This document shows, in pieces, positions 32,887 to 39,617 of a stretch of 56,093 nucleotides of DNA. The first letter of the stretch is position 1; each line of letters begins with the position of its first letter. The position numbers were made by a program, and so were the translations under genes. The stretch is taken from positions 1 to 56,093 of the forward strand of contig DLPB01000014.1 in the NCBI GenBank assembly GCA_002479805.1. The letters run 5' to 3'. Under the pieces are notes generated by a model that worked only from the letters and a program-made list of their open reading frames with translations, made no database searches and had not been told where the DNA came from. This DNA is from Micrococcales bacterium UBA7469. Lineage in GTDB: Bacteria > Actinomycetota > Actinomycetes > Actinomycetales > Microbacteriaceae.

Positions 32887-34197
32887 ATGCTCAATCGCCA
32901 CACCATCACTTCGCTTGCAGCCCAAGCGGATGGCCCTGTAACCATTGGTGGTTGGGTGGAAACCCTCAGGGATCAAAAGCGCATTCAGTTCATCATTATT
33001 CGCGATGAGACCGGTAGCGTTCAGGTCACCTATCCACGCCCTGCCGATGAAGATGCCCTGGCCGATCAGGTCTCAAGCCTTTCCAACGGCTCCTTCGTCG
33101 AGATCACCGGAAACCTAAAGCACGATGAGCGCGTGAAGCTTGGCGGAATTGAGATCTTGCTTACCGGCATGAAGATTGTCTCTCTAGCCAACCCAGACAG
33201 CCCAATTGCCGATGACACCTCAATCGACAAGCGTCTGGACTGGAGGTTTATCGACCTTCGTCGCCCAGAACTCAACCTAATGATGCGCGTTCAGACTGAG
33301 ATTGAGAAGACCTGGCGAGAGATCTGGCTAGAGAACGACTTCATCGAGATTCACTCTCCCAAGCTAATGGCTTCGCCATCTGAGTCCCACGCCGAGCTGT
33401 TCAAACTCGAGTACTTCGAGACTCACGCTTACCTGGCTCAGTCACCTCAGTTCTACAAGCAGATGGCGATGAGCGCCGGTCTGGGTAAAGTCTTTGAAAT
33501 TGGACCGGTATTCCGTGCCGACCCATCGTTCACCTCCCGTCACGCTACCGAGTTCGTTTCGGTTGACATGGAGATGAGCTGGATTGACTCTCACGAAGAC
33601 GTCATGCAATTCCAGGAGCAGTTGCTGGTTCGTGCCATCACCGCGGTGAAGGCCAAGTATGGCGAAGAGATTCAAAAGCTCTACGGCATCGACATTCAGA
33701 TTCCAGCCACCCCATTCCCACGCATCCCGCTGGCCGAAGCTCACAAGATTGTTGAGGCTCGCGGCTACAAGGTGCCGCGCATGGACGGCGACCTAGACCC
33801 AGAGGGCGAGCGTCAGATTGCTCAGCACGTCATGGAAACCTACGGTCACGAGTTCGTGTTCCTCACCGACTACCCAAAGAACATCCGCCCGTTCTATCAC
33901 ATGCGTCACGCTGACAACGACCAGCTCACCAACAGCTACGACTTGATTTGGAAGGGCACCGAGATCACCACCGGTGCTCAGCGTGAGCACCGCATCGAAG
34001 TTCTAGAGAAGCAGGTTTTGGATAAGGGTCTTGAGCTTGAGGGCTTGAACTTCTACCTAGACTTCTTCCGCTACGGAGCTCCTAGCCACGGCGGCTTTGG
34101 CATGGGACTAACCCGCGTGGTTATGTTGCTACTAGATTTGCCAAACATCCGTGAGGCCAGCTTCCTATTCCGCGGCCCTAACAGACTGCAGCCCTAA
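32887..34197 (+). CDS. aspS: Aspartate--tRNA(Asp/Asn) ligase, archaeal type
   Basis: A 436-residue class II synthetase. The N-terminal anticodon-binding OB fold begins GPVTIGGWVETLRD. Motif 2 is FRADPSFTSRHATEFVSVDM, a segment typical of this enzyme is FLTDYPKNIRPFYHM, and motif 3 is HGGFGMGLTRVVMLLL. At about 436 residues it lacks the large inserted domain of the usual bacterial AspRS (about 590), and matches the archaeal-type enzyme that often charges both tRNA-Asp and tRNA-Asn. GAGGT precedes the ATG by seven bases. The stop overlaps vapC on the other strand by four bases. Confidence 0.9.
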   Translation: MLNRHTITSLAAQADGPVTIGGWVETLRDQKRIQFIIIRDETGSVQVTYPRPADEDALADQVSSLSNGSFVEITGNLKHDERVKLGGIEILLTGMKIVSLANPDSPIADDTSIDKRLDWRFIDLRRPELNLMMRVQTEIEKTWREIWLENDFIEIHSPKLMASPSESHAELFKLEYFETHAYLAQSPQFYKQMAMSAGLGKVFEIGPVFRADPSFTSRHATEFVSVDMEMSWIDSHEDVMQFQEQLLVRAITAVKAKYGEEIQKLYGIDIQIPATPFPRIPLAEAHKIVEARGYKVPRMDGDLDPEGERQIAQHVMETYGHEFVFLTDYPKNIRPFYHMRHADNDQLTNSYDLIWKGTEITTGAQREHRIEVLEKQVLDKGLELEGLNFYLDFFRYGAPSHGGFGMGLTRVVMLLLDLPNIREASFLFRGPNRLQP

Positions 34198-34586
34198 AGC
34201 CAGTTCTCGAGCTTCAGACCAGGCACATTTTCAAAGTGCTTGGTGTTGTTGGTGATTAGCGTTGCCTCCAAGGACAGGGCATGACCCGCTATCAGCTCAT
34301 CAAAATCGCCTGCGTGCTTACCCTGTTGACGCAGTTGCACTCGCACCAATGCAGCAGCGTCGGCCGCAGCATTGTCGAAATTTAGTGTGGTAGCTATGGC
34401 CAAAAAACGGTTTACGTCATCGACTAGGGAGGCGGGCACCCCAGGAAGTTTTATGCCAAAGAGTAATTCGTGTCGAGTGATGCTGGAAATTGCCCAGTCC
34501 CCGAAATTTGTCGCAGCCAATTTTTCAGAGACTCCATGCACTGCTCTGATGCCGTAGCTGCAGATATCAGTGTCCAGCAGCAGCAT
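34194..34586 (-). CDS. vapC: VapC-type PIN-domain ribonuclease toxin
   Basis: A 130-residue PIN-domain protein. The four acidic active-site positions are visible: Asp in MLLLDTDICSYG, Glu in ITRHELLFG, Asp in GDFDELIAGHAL, and the terminal TNNTKHF segment. It should cut specific RNAs when free of its antitoxin. I chose ATG 34586 because the family begins at this residue and AGGA lies five bases upstream. Earlier in-frame starts exist to 34652. It overlaps the antitoxin gene by 20 bases. Confidence 0.85.
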   Translation of the reverse strand: MLLLDTDICSYGIRAVHGVSEKLAATNFGDWAISSITRHELLFGIKLPGVPASLVDDVNRFLAIATTLNFDNAAADAAALVRVQLRQQGKHAGDFDELIAGHALSLEATLITNNTKHFENVPGLKLENWL

Positions 34587-34854
34587 CGTCATCCTGACGC
34601 TCAAACACACTTCGCTGATCGGCATTCGGAATGCGCCGTAGAGCTTCTTCAAAAACCGGATCGTCGATGGGCCCTCTTTCGATAAATTCCGCCAACAGCG
34701 CTGCCATCTTGGCAGAGCGCTGACTCACAGCTATTTCCCCAGTCTTTGCATCCCTGGTCAGAGTTACCTCGCCATCGATGACCCAGCCAGAGGGAATGCG
34801 GATTGCGAGTGATCCGCCATTTCGAAATGTCTTTGTAGTTACCACATCAGTCAC
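34567..34854 (-). CDS. vapB: VapB-type antitoxin (AbrB/SpoVT fold)
   Basis: A 95-residue protein with an N-terminal swapped-hairpin DNA-binding domain: TKTFRNGGSLAIRIPSGWVI is the usual AbrB-type segment. The C-terminal half (ERGPIDDPVFEEALRRIP) would wrap the toxin. GTG start with GAGGAGAT about eight bases upstream. It should neutralise VapC and autoregulate the pair, probably through two direct repeats just upstream. Confidence 0.82.
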   Translation of the reverse strand: MTDVVTTKTFRNGGSLAIRIPSGWVIDGEVTLTRDAKTGEIAVSQRSAKMAALLAEFIERGPIDDPVFEEALRRIPNADQRSVFERQDDDAAAGH

Positions 34855-34873
34855 AATGCCATCTCCTCAGTTG

Positions 34874-34893
34874 TATAGACAGAGTATAGACAG
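34874..34893. promoter_or_regulatory. Two 9-bp direct repeats in the vapBC promoter
   Basis: TATAGACAG occurs at 34874-34882 and 34885-34893, 11 bases apart (one helical turn). On the minus strand the repeats contain TATACT (34888-34883), a good -10. They are probably the binding sites of the VapBC complex. Confidence 0.55.
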
Positions 34894-34908
34894 CTAATTT
34901 GTGGATAA

Positions 34909-35361
34909 CTAGGTGATATTCACACCAAGTGAGGCGACGAGAACCGCGAGCGCTATTGACCAGATTGCCATGCTTGCGGTGATCATCAGCGATACCTTGA
35001 GTGGCTTAACGCCCGCTCCAACAGATGCGGCTGCGGCAAATTGAGTTCCGATGAGAACTGGCCCGAGGGCGGCCATCCCCCAGATTCCATACTTATCAAA
35101 GGCTGCTAGTGCCTTCTGGTACTTCGGTGAATCCCCGGATTTACCCTTGGCTTCGCGACGTCTGATCAGCCAACCTCGAATGCTTGAGCCGGCATAGGCG
35201 AACAGGAAGATTGTGATCGCATTTCCAGTGACTGCCGCAAGCACGGTGAGCACAGGGTCAAGCCCAAAAATTAAGCCGGCCGGGACAACTGCAATCGCCT
35301 CGAACCAAGGGGTGGCCCCAGCGAGAAATATGCCAAACAGACCAAGTTGCTCAAGATTCAT
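34909..35361 (-). CDS. Small multidrug export-like membrane protein
   Basis: A 150-residue membrane protein with about four helices (IFLAGATPWFEAIAVVPAGLIFG; VLTVLAAVTGNAITIFLFAYAG; MAALGPVLIGTQFAAAASVGAG; MITASMAIWSIALAVLVASLG). The pattern fits the Sm_multidrug_ex family (COG2426), whose function is little studied despite the name. ATG overlaps the stop of a 27-residue micro-protein (ATGA), so it is translationally coupled and is the last gene of an operon led by an XRE regulator. Confidence 0.75.
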   Translation of the reverse strand: MNLEQLGLFGIFLAGATPWFEAIAVVPAGLIFGLDPVLTVLAAVTGNAITIFLFAYAGSSIRGWLIRRREAKGKSGDSPKYQKALAAFDKYGIWGMAALGPVLIGTQFAAAASVGAGVKPLKVSLMITASMAIWSIALAVLVASLGVNIT

Positions 35362-35441
35362 TTCTTACCCTTGGTGAAAAACCAAGAGAAGAAGATGACT
35401 GCCGCACCTGCGACGATCATGATCCAAATCTCAATTGGCAT
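35358..35441 (-). CDS. 27-residue membrane micro-protein
   Basis: A short frame that is easily missed. It starts at ATG 35441 with a strong GAGGAG upstream, in the end of the preceding gene, and stops within the ATG of the next gene (ATGA). The peptide begins MPIEIWIMIVAGAAVIFF and ends in a positive FFTKGKK tail, a single membrane helix with the C-terminus inside. The good ribosome site and tight coupling on both sides support translation. I do not recognise a family. It may be a helper peptide for the export-like protein downstream. Confidence 0.65.
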   Translation of the reverse strand: MPIEIWIMIVAGAAVIFFSWFFTKGKK

Positions 35442-35444
35442 AAT

Positions 35445-36269
35445 TCAACTCCTCTTCTTTGATTGGTTCCAAGCTAGAACCATATTTGGGATAAGGATCG
35501 TCGAGCCCAAAATCGACCAAATGATGGCGTTCACCTGACCGAAGGTGAGGGCAAAGTTGTAGTAATCAACATTGCCTTCCGACTGATAGTCCGAAGAGAT
35601 GGTCACGATCATCAGCGCAATTGCCAGCGCGGTGACAACACCGGCAAGAATCCTGAAAGAGTGCAGGTAGGTGCGGTCGCGTTGCCTGACCTGGAATTCG
35701 TCTAGGTATTCGTCTGGGGCGTCAGCCACCAAGCGAACCGAGATTCTGAGCAGCCACCAAATTAGGAAGATTGGCAGAACCGCGAGGATTCCGTAGCCCG
35801 GCTTTAGAAAGTCTTCGAACCAAAAAGCCAGCGGTGCCGCGATGAGACTCAGGACACCGAGAACCACAAGCAACTTCTGCGCTCTGGAAGTTCTAATGGC
35901 GTCCCATTTGGTGTCATTCATTACGGTATCGATGTTCTTGGCTAGCTTCTCTTTTGAGGCTGGCCTTAGGCCGTATACCTGGGCGAGTGTGCCCTGCTCG
36001 GGGTGGGCCTTCATGTACCAATACCAGGCTGGGGTCTCGATTACTACGTATGCGATCAGGGTAAATACGAACCAATTAGCTTCATAACCAAATAACCAAA
36101 ACTTAGGATCGCTCACCCAAAAGATAGCTGCTGCGGTGGAGAGCGCCAGTGCTGAAAACAACAGATCCAGCCAACGCAATGTCGACACTTTCTTGGCCCT
36201 TGGATACACCAAAAAATAGCCAATCGCCATGTAGGCGAGCACAATTCCAATAGCTAAAAGCTCATTCAT
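35445..36269 (-). CDS. Polytopic membrane protein, unknown function
   Basis: A 274-residue protein with about seven predicted helices, starting LLAIGIVLAYMAIGYFLV; later LRWLDLLFSALALSTAAAIF, FVFTLIAYVVIETPAWYWYM and LGVLSLIAAPLAFWF. It holds a charged cytoplasmic segment (about residues 95-130; KEKLAKNIDTVMNDTKWDAI) and a second charged stretch DEYLDEFQVRQRDR near residue 190. I recognise no family. It overlaps an XRE-type regulator by four bases and is followed three bases later by the 27-residue micro-protein, so it is in a small regulator-membrane operon. Confidence 0.75.
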   Translation of the reverse strand: MNELLAIGIVLAYMAIGYFLVYPRAKKVSTLRWLDLLFSALALSTAAAIFWVSDPKFWLFGYEANWFVFTLIAYVVIETPAWYWYMKAHPEQGTLAQVYGLRPASKEKLAKNIDTVMNDTKWDAIRTSRAQKLLVVLGVLSLIAAPLAFWFEDFLKPGYGILAVLPIFLIWWLLRISVRLVADAPDEYLDEFQVRQRDRTYLHSFRILAGVVTALAIALMIVTISSDYQSEGNVDYYNFALTFGQVNAIIWSILGSTILIPNMVLAWNQSKKRS

Positions 36270-36502
36270 GCTTGTTCCTCATCCAGCCAAAAGATCTCCT
36301 CGACCCTGGCTCCTAAGACTGAGGCGATGCGAAGTGCCAACACAAGTGATGGTGAATACTCGCCGCGCTCAATGTAACCGATGGTTTGATAGTGAACTCC
36401 GACCTGCTCGGCGAGCTCTTGCCGAGATAGGCCGGATAGGGTGCGCAGTTCTTCGATGCGGTTAGCTACCCGCTCTTCTTCAGACTTTGGTTTACGACCC
36501 AT
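36266..36502 (-). CDS. XRE-family transcriptional regulator (small HTH)
   Basis: A 78-residue single-domain protein. The helix-turn-helix is ELRTLSGLSRQELAEQVGV then HYQTIGYIERGEYSPSLVLA, followed by ALRIASVLGARVEEIFWLD, as in the small Cro/CI-like regulators that pair with membrane proteins. I use ATG 36502 because MGRKPKSEE is a natural start and a TATGCT -10 lies six bases upstream. It should repress its own operon through the palindrome at 36508-36521. It overlaps the membrane-protein gene by four bases. Confidence 0.88.
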   Translation of the reverse strand: MGRKPKSEEERVANRIEELRTLSGLSRQELAEQVGVHYQTIGYIERGEYSPSLVLALRIASVLGARVEEIFWLDEEQA

Positions 36503-36507
36503 GCATG

Positions 36508-36521
36508 TAGCATAAATGCTA
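36508..36521. promoter_or_regulatory. XRE-type operator, inverted repeat overlapping the -10
   Basis: TAGCATAAATGCTA is an exact inverted repeat (TAGCAT/ATGCTA) with a two-base centre. It covers the -10 hexamer TATGCT (minus strand, 36514-36509), which ends six bases before the XRE ATG. Regulator binding would block RNA polymerase. Confidence 0.65.
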
Positions 36522-36540
36522 TGTAGTAATAATGCAACAA

Positions 36541-36672
36541 CTACATTGGAAATTTTTTGACAGCACTGTGAGCCTTGGCGGCCCAAGTGTGCTTCTTGGC
36601 TAGTGAGCCAAGGACGGCAACCAGGATTGGAAACCAGAAGTTCTTTAGGATCCAGAAGACAACTTTTCTCAT
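36541..36672 (-). CDS. 43-residue membrane micro-protein
   Basis: The ATG at 36672 overlaps the stop of the glutaredoxin-like gene (ATGA) and the frame runs 43 codons to TAG at 36541. The peptide begins MRKVVFWILKNFWFPILVAV, one membrane helix, and continues with a strongly basic tail (AKKHTWAAKAHSAVKKF). Translational coupling and a normal codon pattern suggest a real gene, although it has no visible database-recognisable family. It may help the redox partner or the HAD hydrolase divergent from it; that is only positional. Confidence 0.55.
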   Translation of the reverse strand: MRKVVFWILKNFWFPILVAVLGSLAKKHTWAAKAHSAVKKFPM

Positions 36673-36938
36673 ACCAATTTCCTCAACTGCTCAAATACTC
36701 GGTCTTCTTCAATGCGCCAAAACGCTACCTGTTTGCCATTGATTAGAAGCACCGGAATGTCGTCGGTGTATTTCTCAAACTCTGGCCTTGCGTCAATTTC
36801 AACCAGGTCAATTTCGAAACCCGTGTCTGGATACTCTGAACTGAAACGGCCAAGCACCCTCGCCAAATCGTTCTCCGCCACCTCGCAGAGGTGGCAACCC
36901 TGACGGACCACCATGGTGAGTTGAATTTGTTCTGGCAC
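36669..36938 (-). CDS. Glutaredoxin-like protein (DUF836)
   Basis: An 89-residue thioredoxin-fold protein. The active site is VVRQGCHLCEVAEND (CxxC), and the cis-proline segment is YTDDIPVLLINGKQ, as in the glutaredoxin-like DUF836 family, common in actinobacteria and probably acting in thiol redox. GTG start with TAGGCT six bases upstream; probably leaderless. Divergent from the HAD hydrolase gene with 43 bp between starts. Confidence 0.88.
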   Translation of the reverse strand: MPEQIQLTMVVRQGCHLCEVAENDLARVLGRFSSEYPDTGFEIDLVEIDARPEFEKYTDDIPVLLINGKQVAFWRIEEDRVFEQLRKLV

Positions 36939-36944
36939 GAATAC

Positions 36945-36950
36945 AGCCTA
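36945..36950 (-). promoter_or_regulatory. -10 element, leaderless start of the glutaredoxin-like gene
   Basis: TAGGCT on the minus strand ends six bases before the GTG at 36938. Confidence 0.5.
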
Positions 36951-36969
36951 AGTCCTCTAATTGGCGGAA

Positions 36970-36975
36970 TAGACT
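36970..36975 (+). promoter_or_regulatory. -10 element, leaderless start of the HAD hydrolase gene
   Basis: TAGACT ends six bases before the GTG at 36982. Confidence 0.5.
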
Positions 36976-36981
36976 AAGCCG

Positions 36982-37689
36982 GTGCCAGAGCCAAAAGACC
37001 TAACGCCCAAGATTGAGGCAGCGTTTTTTGACGTCGACAACACTCTGGTGCGTGGCTCGACGTCAATCCTGTTTGGCAAGGTCGCTTTCGCCGGTGGCAC
37101 CATCAAGCGCCGCGACATCTGGCGTTTCATGTTTGAGCAGGTGATGTTTATTCGCCGCGGCGAGAAGAACTCCAAGATGGCAGATTTCAAAGATCGCGCG
37201 CTCCAGCTCACCAAGGGCCACCCCGTTGCCGAGTTGCGCGAACTTATCGACACCGTCTACGAATCAGAGATCAAGCCCAGGCTTTGGCCAGAAGCAGTTG
37301 CTGCCCTCAAGAATCACCTGGCGCAAGGCCGCGAAGTTTGGCTTATCTCGGCAGCACCTGTTGAGCTAGTTCAGAAGATTGCCGATGACCTTGGCGCTAC
37401 GGGAGCGCTTGGCACCGAGGTTGGCCATGATGGCGATGTGCTAACCGGAGAACTAATTGGTGAGCCGCTACACGGTAAAGCCAAGCGCAAGGCCGCTAAA
37501 AGACTTGCTAAAGAGCGCCACATTTCGCTCAAGCGATCGTTCGCCTACTCAGATTCCGTGAATGACTTACCGCTACTAACCCTGGTTGGTCACGCAGTTG
37601 CGGTGAACCCAGACAAGGTACTCAGGCGTTACGCCGAGGCAGCCGGCTGGGAGATCCTGCAGTTCAAAAAGCGCGACCTCAAGAAATAA
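36982..37689 (+). CDS. HAD-IB family hydrolase
   Basis: A 235-residue haloacid-dehalogenase phosphatase. Motif I is AAFFDVDNTLVRG (nucleophile and acid aspartates), motif II is VWLISAAPVELV, and motif III/IV is KRSFAYSDSVNDLPLLTLVG. It belongs to the SerB-like subfamily IB found across actinobacteria. The substrate is not established, and it may act on phosphoserine-like or lipid phosphates. GTG start, predicted leaderless. A terminator lies immediately after the stop. Confidence 0.88.
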   Translation: MPEPKDLTPKIEAAFFDVDNTLVRGSTSILFGKVAFAGGTIKRRDIWRFMFEQVMFIRRGEKNSKMADFKDRALQLTKGHPVAELRELIDTVYESEIKPRLWPEAVAALKNHLAQGREVWLISAAPVELVQKIADDLGATGALGTEVGHDGDVLTGELIGEPLHGKAKRKAAKRLAKERHISLKRSFAYSDSVNDLPLLTLVGHAVAVNPDKVLRRYAEAAGWEILQFKKRDLKK

Positions 37690-37690
37690 A

Positions 37691-37712
37691 AAACCCGCCC
37701 GAAGGCGGGTTT
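37691..37712. terminator. Bidirectional terminator between the HAD and bS22 genes
   Basis: AAACCCGCC-CGAA-GGCGGGTTT is a perfect nine-pair hairpin with a tetraloop. On the minus strand it is followed by TTTATTTC after the stem U-run, and on the plus strand by T residues, so it serves both convergent genes. Confidence 0.9.
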
Positions 37713-37722
37713 TAGAGAAGAT

Positions 37723-37821
37723 TTACTTCTTATTGCGACGCTGGTGGCGAGTCTTACGAAGCAGCTTGCGGTGCTTCTTCTTAGACATACGCTTGCGGCG
37801 CTTCTTAATAATTGAACCCAC
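37723..37821 (-). CDS. Small ribosomal protein bS22 (AURKAIP1/COX24 domain)
   Basis: A 32-residue very basic peptide that opens with GTG: GSIIKKRRKRMSKKKHRKLL and ends RHQRRNKK. This is the AURKAIP1/COX24 domain, known in actinobacteria as ribosomal protein bS22 and homologous to mitochondrial mS38. It binds the small ribosomal subunit. AGGT lies seven bases before the GTG. It ends just before the shared terminator. Confidence 0.93.
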   Translation of the reverse strand: MGSIIKKRRKRMSKKKHRKLLRKTRHQRRNKK

Positions 37822-37871
37822 AAAAACCTCACAAAGATTGTGTCACTGTCCGATTGGACAACCTAAGAAGT

Positions 37872-38153
37872 TTAGCCCTTACGCCTAAGGCGCTCAACCT
37901 CAGCATCAACATCTGACTCAGTAATTACCTTTTTGACACCAGGTCCATATGCATCGATTCCGGCAAACAGGGCACCGACCCCCATGCCAAACATGACCCA
38001 GATTGGCCAGAAGTAGCTCTCCGGACTAGTTAGGTACCAAATTCCAGAGGTAAGGATGCTCACGCCAACCCAGACGCCGAGATACTGCTTGAATTCCTGC
38101 TGCTTCTTTAGGCGCTTGCGAGCGAAATCGCGGAGGTCTTTTTCTTCACTCAT
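37872..38153 (-). CDS. 2TM-domain membrane protein
   Basis: A 93-residue protein with a charged N-terminus (DLRDFARKRLKKQQEFKQYL), two membrane helices (GVWVGVSILTSGIWYLT and WPIWVMFGMGVGALFAGI) and a charged C-terminus (VDAEVERLRRKG). This is the 2TM domain layout, often found beside small regulators in actinobacteria; the function is not established. ATG overlaps the ArsR-like gene stop by four bases. Confidence 0.8.
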   Translation of the reverse strand: MSEEKDLRDFARKRLKKQQEFKQYLGVWVGVSILTSGIWYLTSPESYFWPIWVMFGMGVGALFAGIDAYGPGVKKVITESDVDAEVERLRRKG

Positions 38154-38758
38154 TTGGTTCTCTTGACCTTGGTCTTTACCTCGGTTGCTAGGTGCTTAGC
38201 CTCGGCCTTTACCTCATCAACCACTTCTTCCACCTTGTCGCGAGCGATCTTCTCGAAGTCCTTGGCACTCTTGGCGGCCTCAACCTTGGCATCAGCTAAC
38301 TTGCGACCTAGCCGGTGACCGAGTTCCTTGGGGTCAACTTCGATATCCAACTCATCGACTTTGGTCTTGAGTTGCTCGCCCAACCAGCCAGCCTTCTCGG
38401 TTAGCCAGTGACCTAGCTTCTCGCCGGCAGCACCAAGGGTCTGAGCAATCTCATCGCCCTCTTCCTCTTCGGCATCAAAGCCGAGCGAGAGGAAGTTGAT
38501 CATCCAGTCTTCGATCTCCTCAAGAGGCTCTGGAACCACTGAGTAAAAGCGCTTTTGACCGTCCTCACGAGCAGCAACTAGCCCCACTTCACGCAGGGTC
38601 TTCAGGTGCTTGGATACGGTTGGTTGGCCCAACTTGGTGCGCTCAACCAGTTCGGTGACGGTTAGTTCGCCACTGCCGCCGGTTAGGTGAGAATCTAGAA
38701 GCGTCTCAAGCAGCACGCGTCTAGTTGGATCTGCAATTGCTTCAAAGATGTCTGCCAT
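38150..38758 (-). CDS. ArsR-like regulator with a long amphipathic C-terminal tail
   Basis: A 202-residue protein. Residues 1-95 form an ArsR/SmtB winged helix: IFEAIADPTRRVLLETLLDS, then LTVTELVERTKLGQPTVSKHLKTL and the wing VAAREDGQKRFYSVV. No cysteine metal site is seen. The rest (~105-202) is a run of charged, alanine-rich helices (KLADAKVEAAKSAKDFEKIA) ending KTKVKRTK, resembling LEA/apolipoprotein-like repeats. The tail is unusual for this family. ATG with TAGTCT six bases upstream; probably leaderless. Coupled to a 2TM protein. Confidence 0.82.
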   Translation of the reverse strand: MADIFEAIADPTRRVLLETLLDSHLTGGSGELTVTELVERTKLGQPTVSKHLKTLREVGLVAAREDGQKRFYSVVPEPLEEIEDWMINFLSLGFDAEEEEGDEIAQTLGAAGEKLGHWLTEKAGWLGEQLKTKVDELDIEVDPKELGHRLGRKLADAKVEAAKSAKDFEKIARDKVEEVVDEVKAEAKHLATEVKTKVKRTK

Positions 38759-38764
38759 GGAATA

Positions 38765-38770
38765 AGACTA
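38765..38770 (-). promoter_or_regulatory. -10 element, leaderless start of the ArsR-like gene
   Basis: TAGTCT on the minus strand ends six bases before the ATG at 38758. Confidence 0.5.
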
Positions 38771-38780
38771 TCCCCCTATT

Positions 38781-39605
38781 TCAAGAGTTAGCGATTTCCC
38801 TAGCCCTTGCAACCGCCGCGTTTAGCGACTGGGCAAAAATGCCATGCAGATCGGCTTGCTGCATAGTCGCGATAATGCGCTCGGTGGTGCCACCGGGGCT
38901 GGTGACTTTTCGGCGCAGCTCCGAAGGCTCCTCACCAGTCGACTCAAGCAATTCCACCGAGCCGGCAAGCGTCTGCCGCACCAACAGCTTGGCATCCTGC
39001 TCACTAAAGCCCTGAGCGATCGCCACCTTCTCCCACTGCTCGATGATGTAGTAAACCCAGGCCGGACCAGATCCAGACACCGCACTGAGCGCGTCAATCT
39101 GCGACTCCGGTATCACCAAGACTGAACCAACAGCCTCAAACAGCGCACTTGCTGCAGCGATCGCATCCTGCGATGCAGATGACGCAGCCGCTAGTCCTGT
39201 CACACCCTTACCAACCAGGGCCGGAGTATTAGGCATGGTTCGGATGATGTTTGGATTCTCATCAAGAACTGCTGCCATGGTTGAAAGTTGAATCCCGGCA
39301 GCCATCGATATGACCACGGCGTTCTTGCCAATCTCACCTTTTAGCTCGGTCAAGACATCGACGATTTGATATGGCTTCACGCCAATCACGATTAGATCGG
39401 CATCGCCGGCCATCAAGGCATTTGCATCCGGTGAGGTCTCGCCGGCTAAAGCGCTAATGCCGCGATCTCGCAAAGCCTTGGCCTTGGCCTCAGTTTTTGT
39501 GGTGGCAGAGATGAGCGACTTTGGGTGACCGGCAGCCAATAGGCCATCTAGCACGGCAGAACCCATGGAGCCGGTGCCGATAAATGCAATTCGAAGATTG
39601 TCCAT
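38781..39605 (-). CDS. proC: Pyrroline-5-carboxylate reductase
   Basis: A 274-residue enzyme for the last step of proline synthesis. The NAD(P)H site is IAFIGTGSMGSAVLDGLLAAG at the N-terminus (Rossmann fold). NIIRTMPNTPALVGKGVTGL and the C-terminal signature VSGSGPAWVYYIIEQW are hallmark segments, and VTSPGGTTERIIATM completes the family signature. I use ATG 39605; TAGGAT lies six bases upstream, and the TTG two codons earlier is unlikely. Confidence 0.93.
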   Translation of the reverse strand: MDNLRIAFIGTGSMGSAVLDGLLAAGHPKSLISATTKTEAKAKALRDRGISALAGETSPDANALMAGDADLIVIGVKPYQIVDVLTELKGEIGKNAVVISMAAGIQLSTMAAVLDENPNIIRTMPNTPALVGKGVTGLAAASSASQDAIAAASALFEAVGSVLVIPESQIDALSAVSGSGPAWVYYIIEQWEKVAIAQGFSEQDAKLLVRQTLAGSVELLESTGEEPSELRRKVTSPGGTTERIIATMQQADLHGIFAQSLNAAVARAREIANS

Positions 39606-39611
39606 TTTCAA

Positions 39612-39617
39612 ATCCTA
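39612..39617 (-). promoter_or_regulatory. -10 element, leaderless start of proC
   Basis: TAGGAT on the minus strand ends six bases before the ATG at 39605. Confidence 0.45.

Noticed and set aside
34587..34652. Longer VapC start at 34652
   Set aside because: Would add an un-VapC-like extension and overlap the antitoxin by 86 bases; the family begins at MLLLDTD.
37840..37860. Hairpin TGTCC-GATT-GGACA before bS22 as terminator of the 2TM gene
   Set aside because: The stem is only five pairs and no U-run follows; it may be chance or part of the bS22 promoter region.
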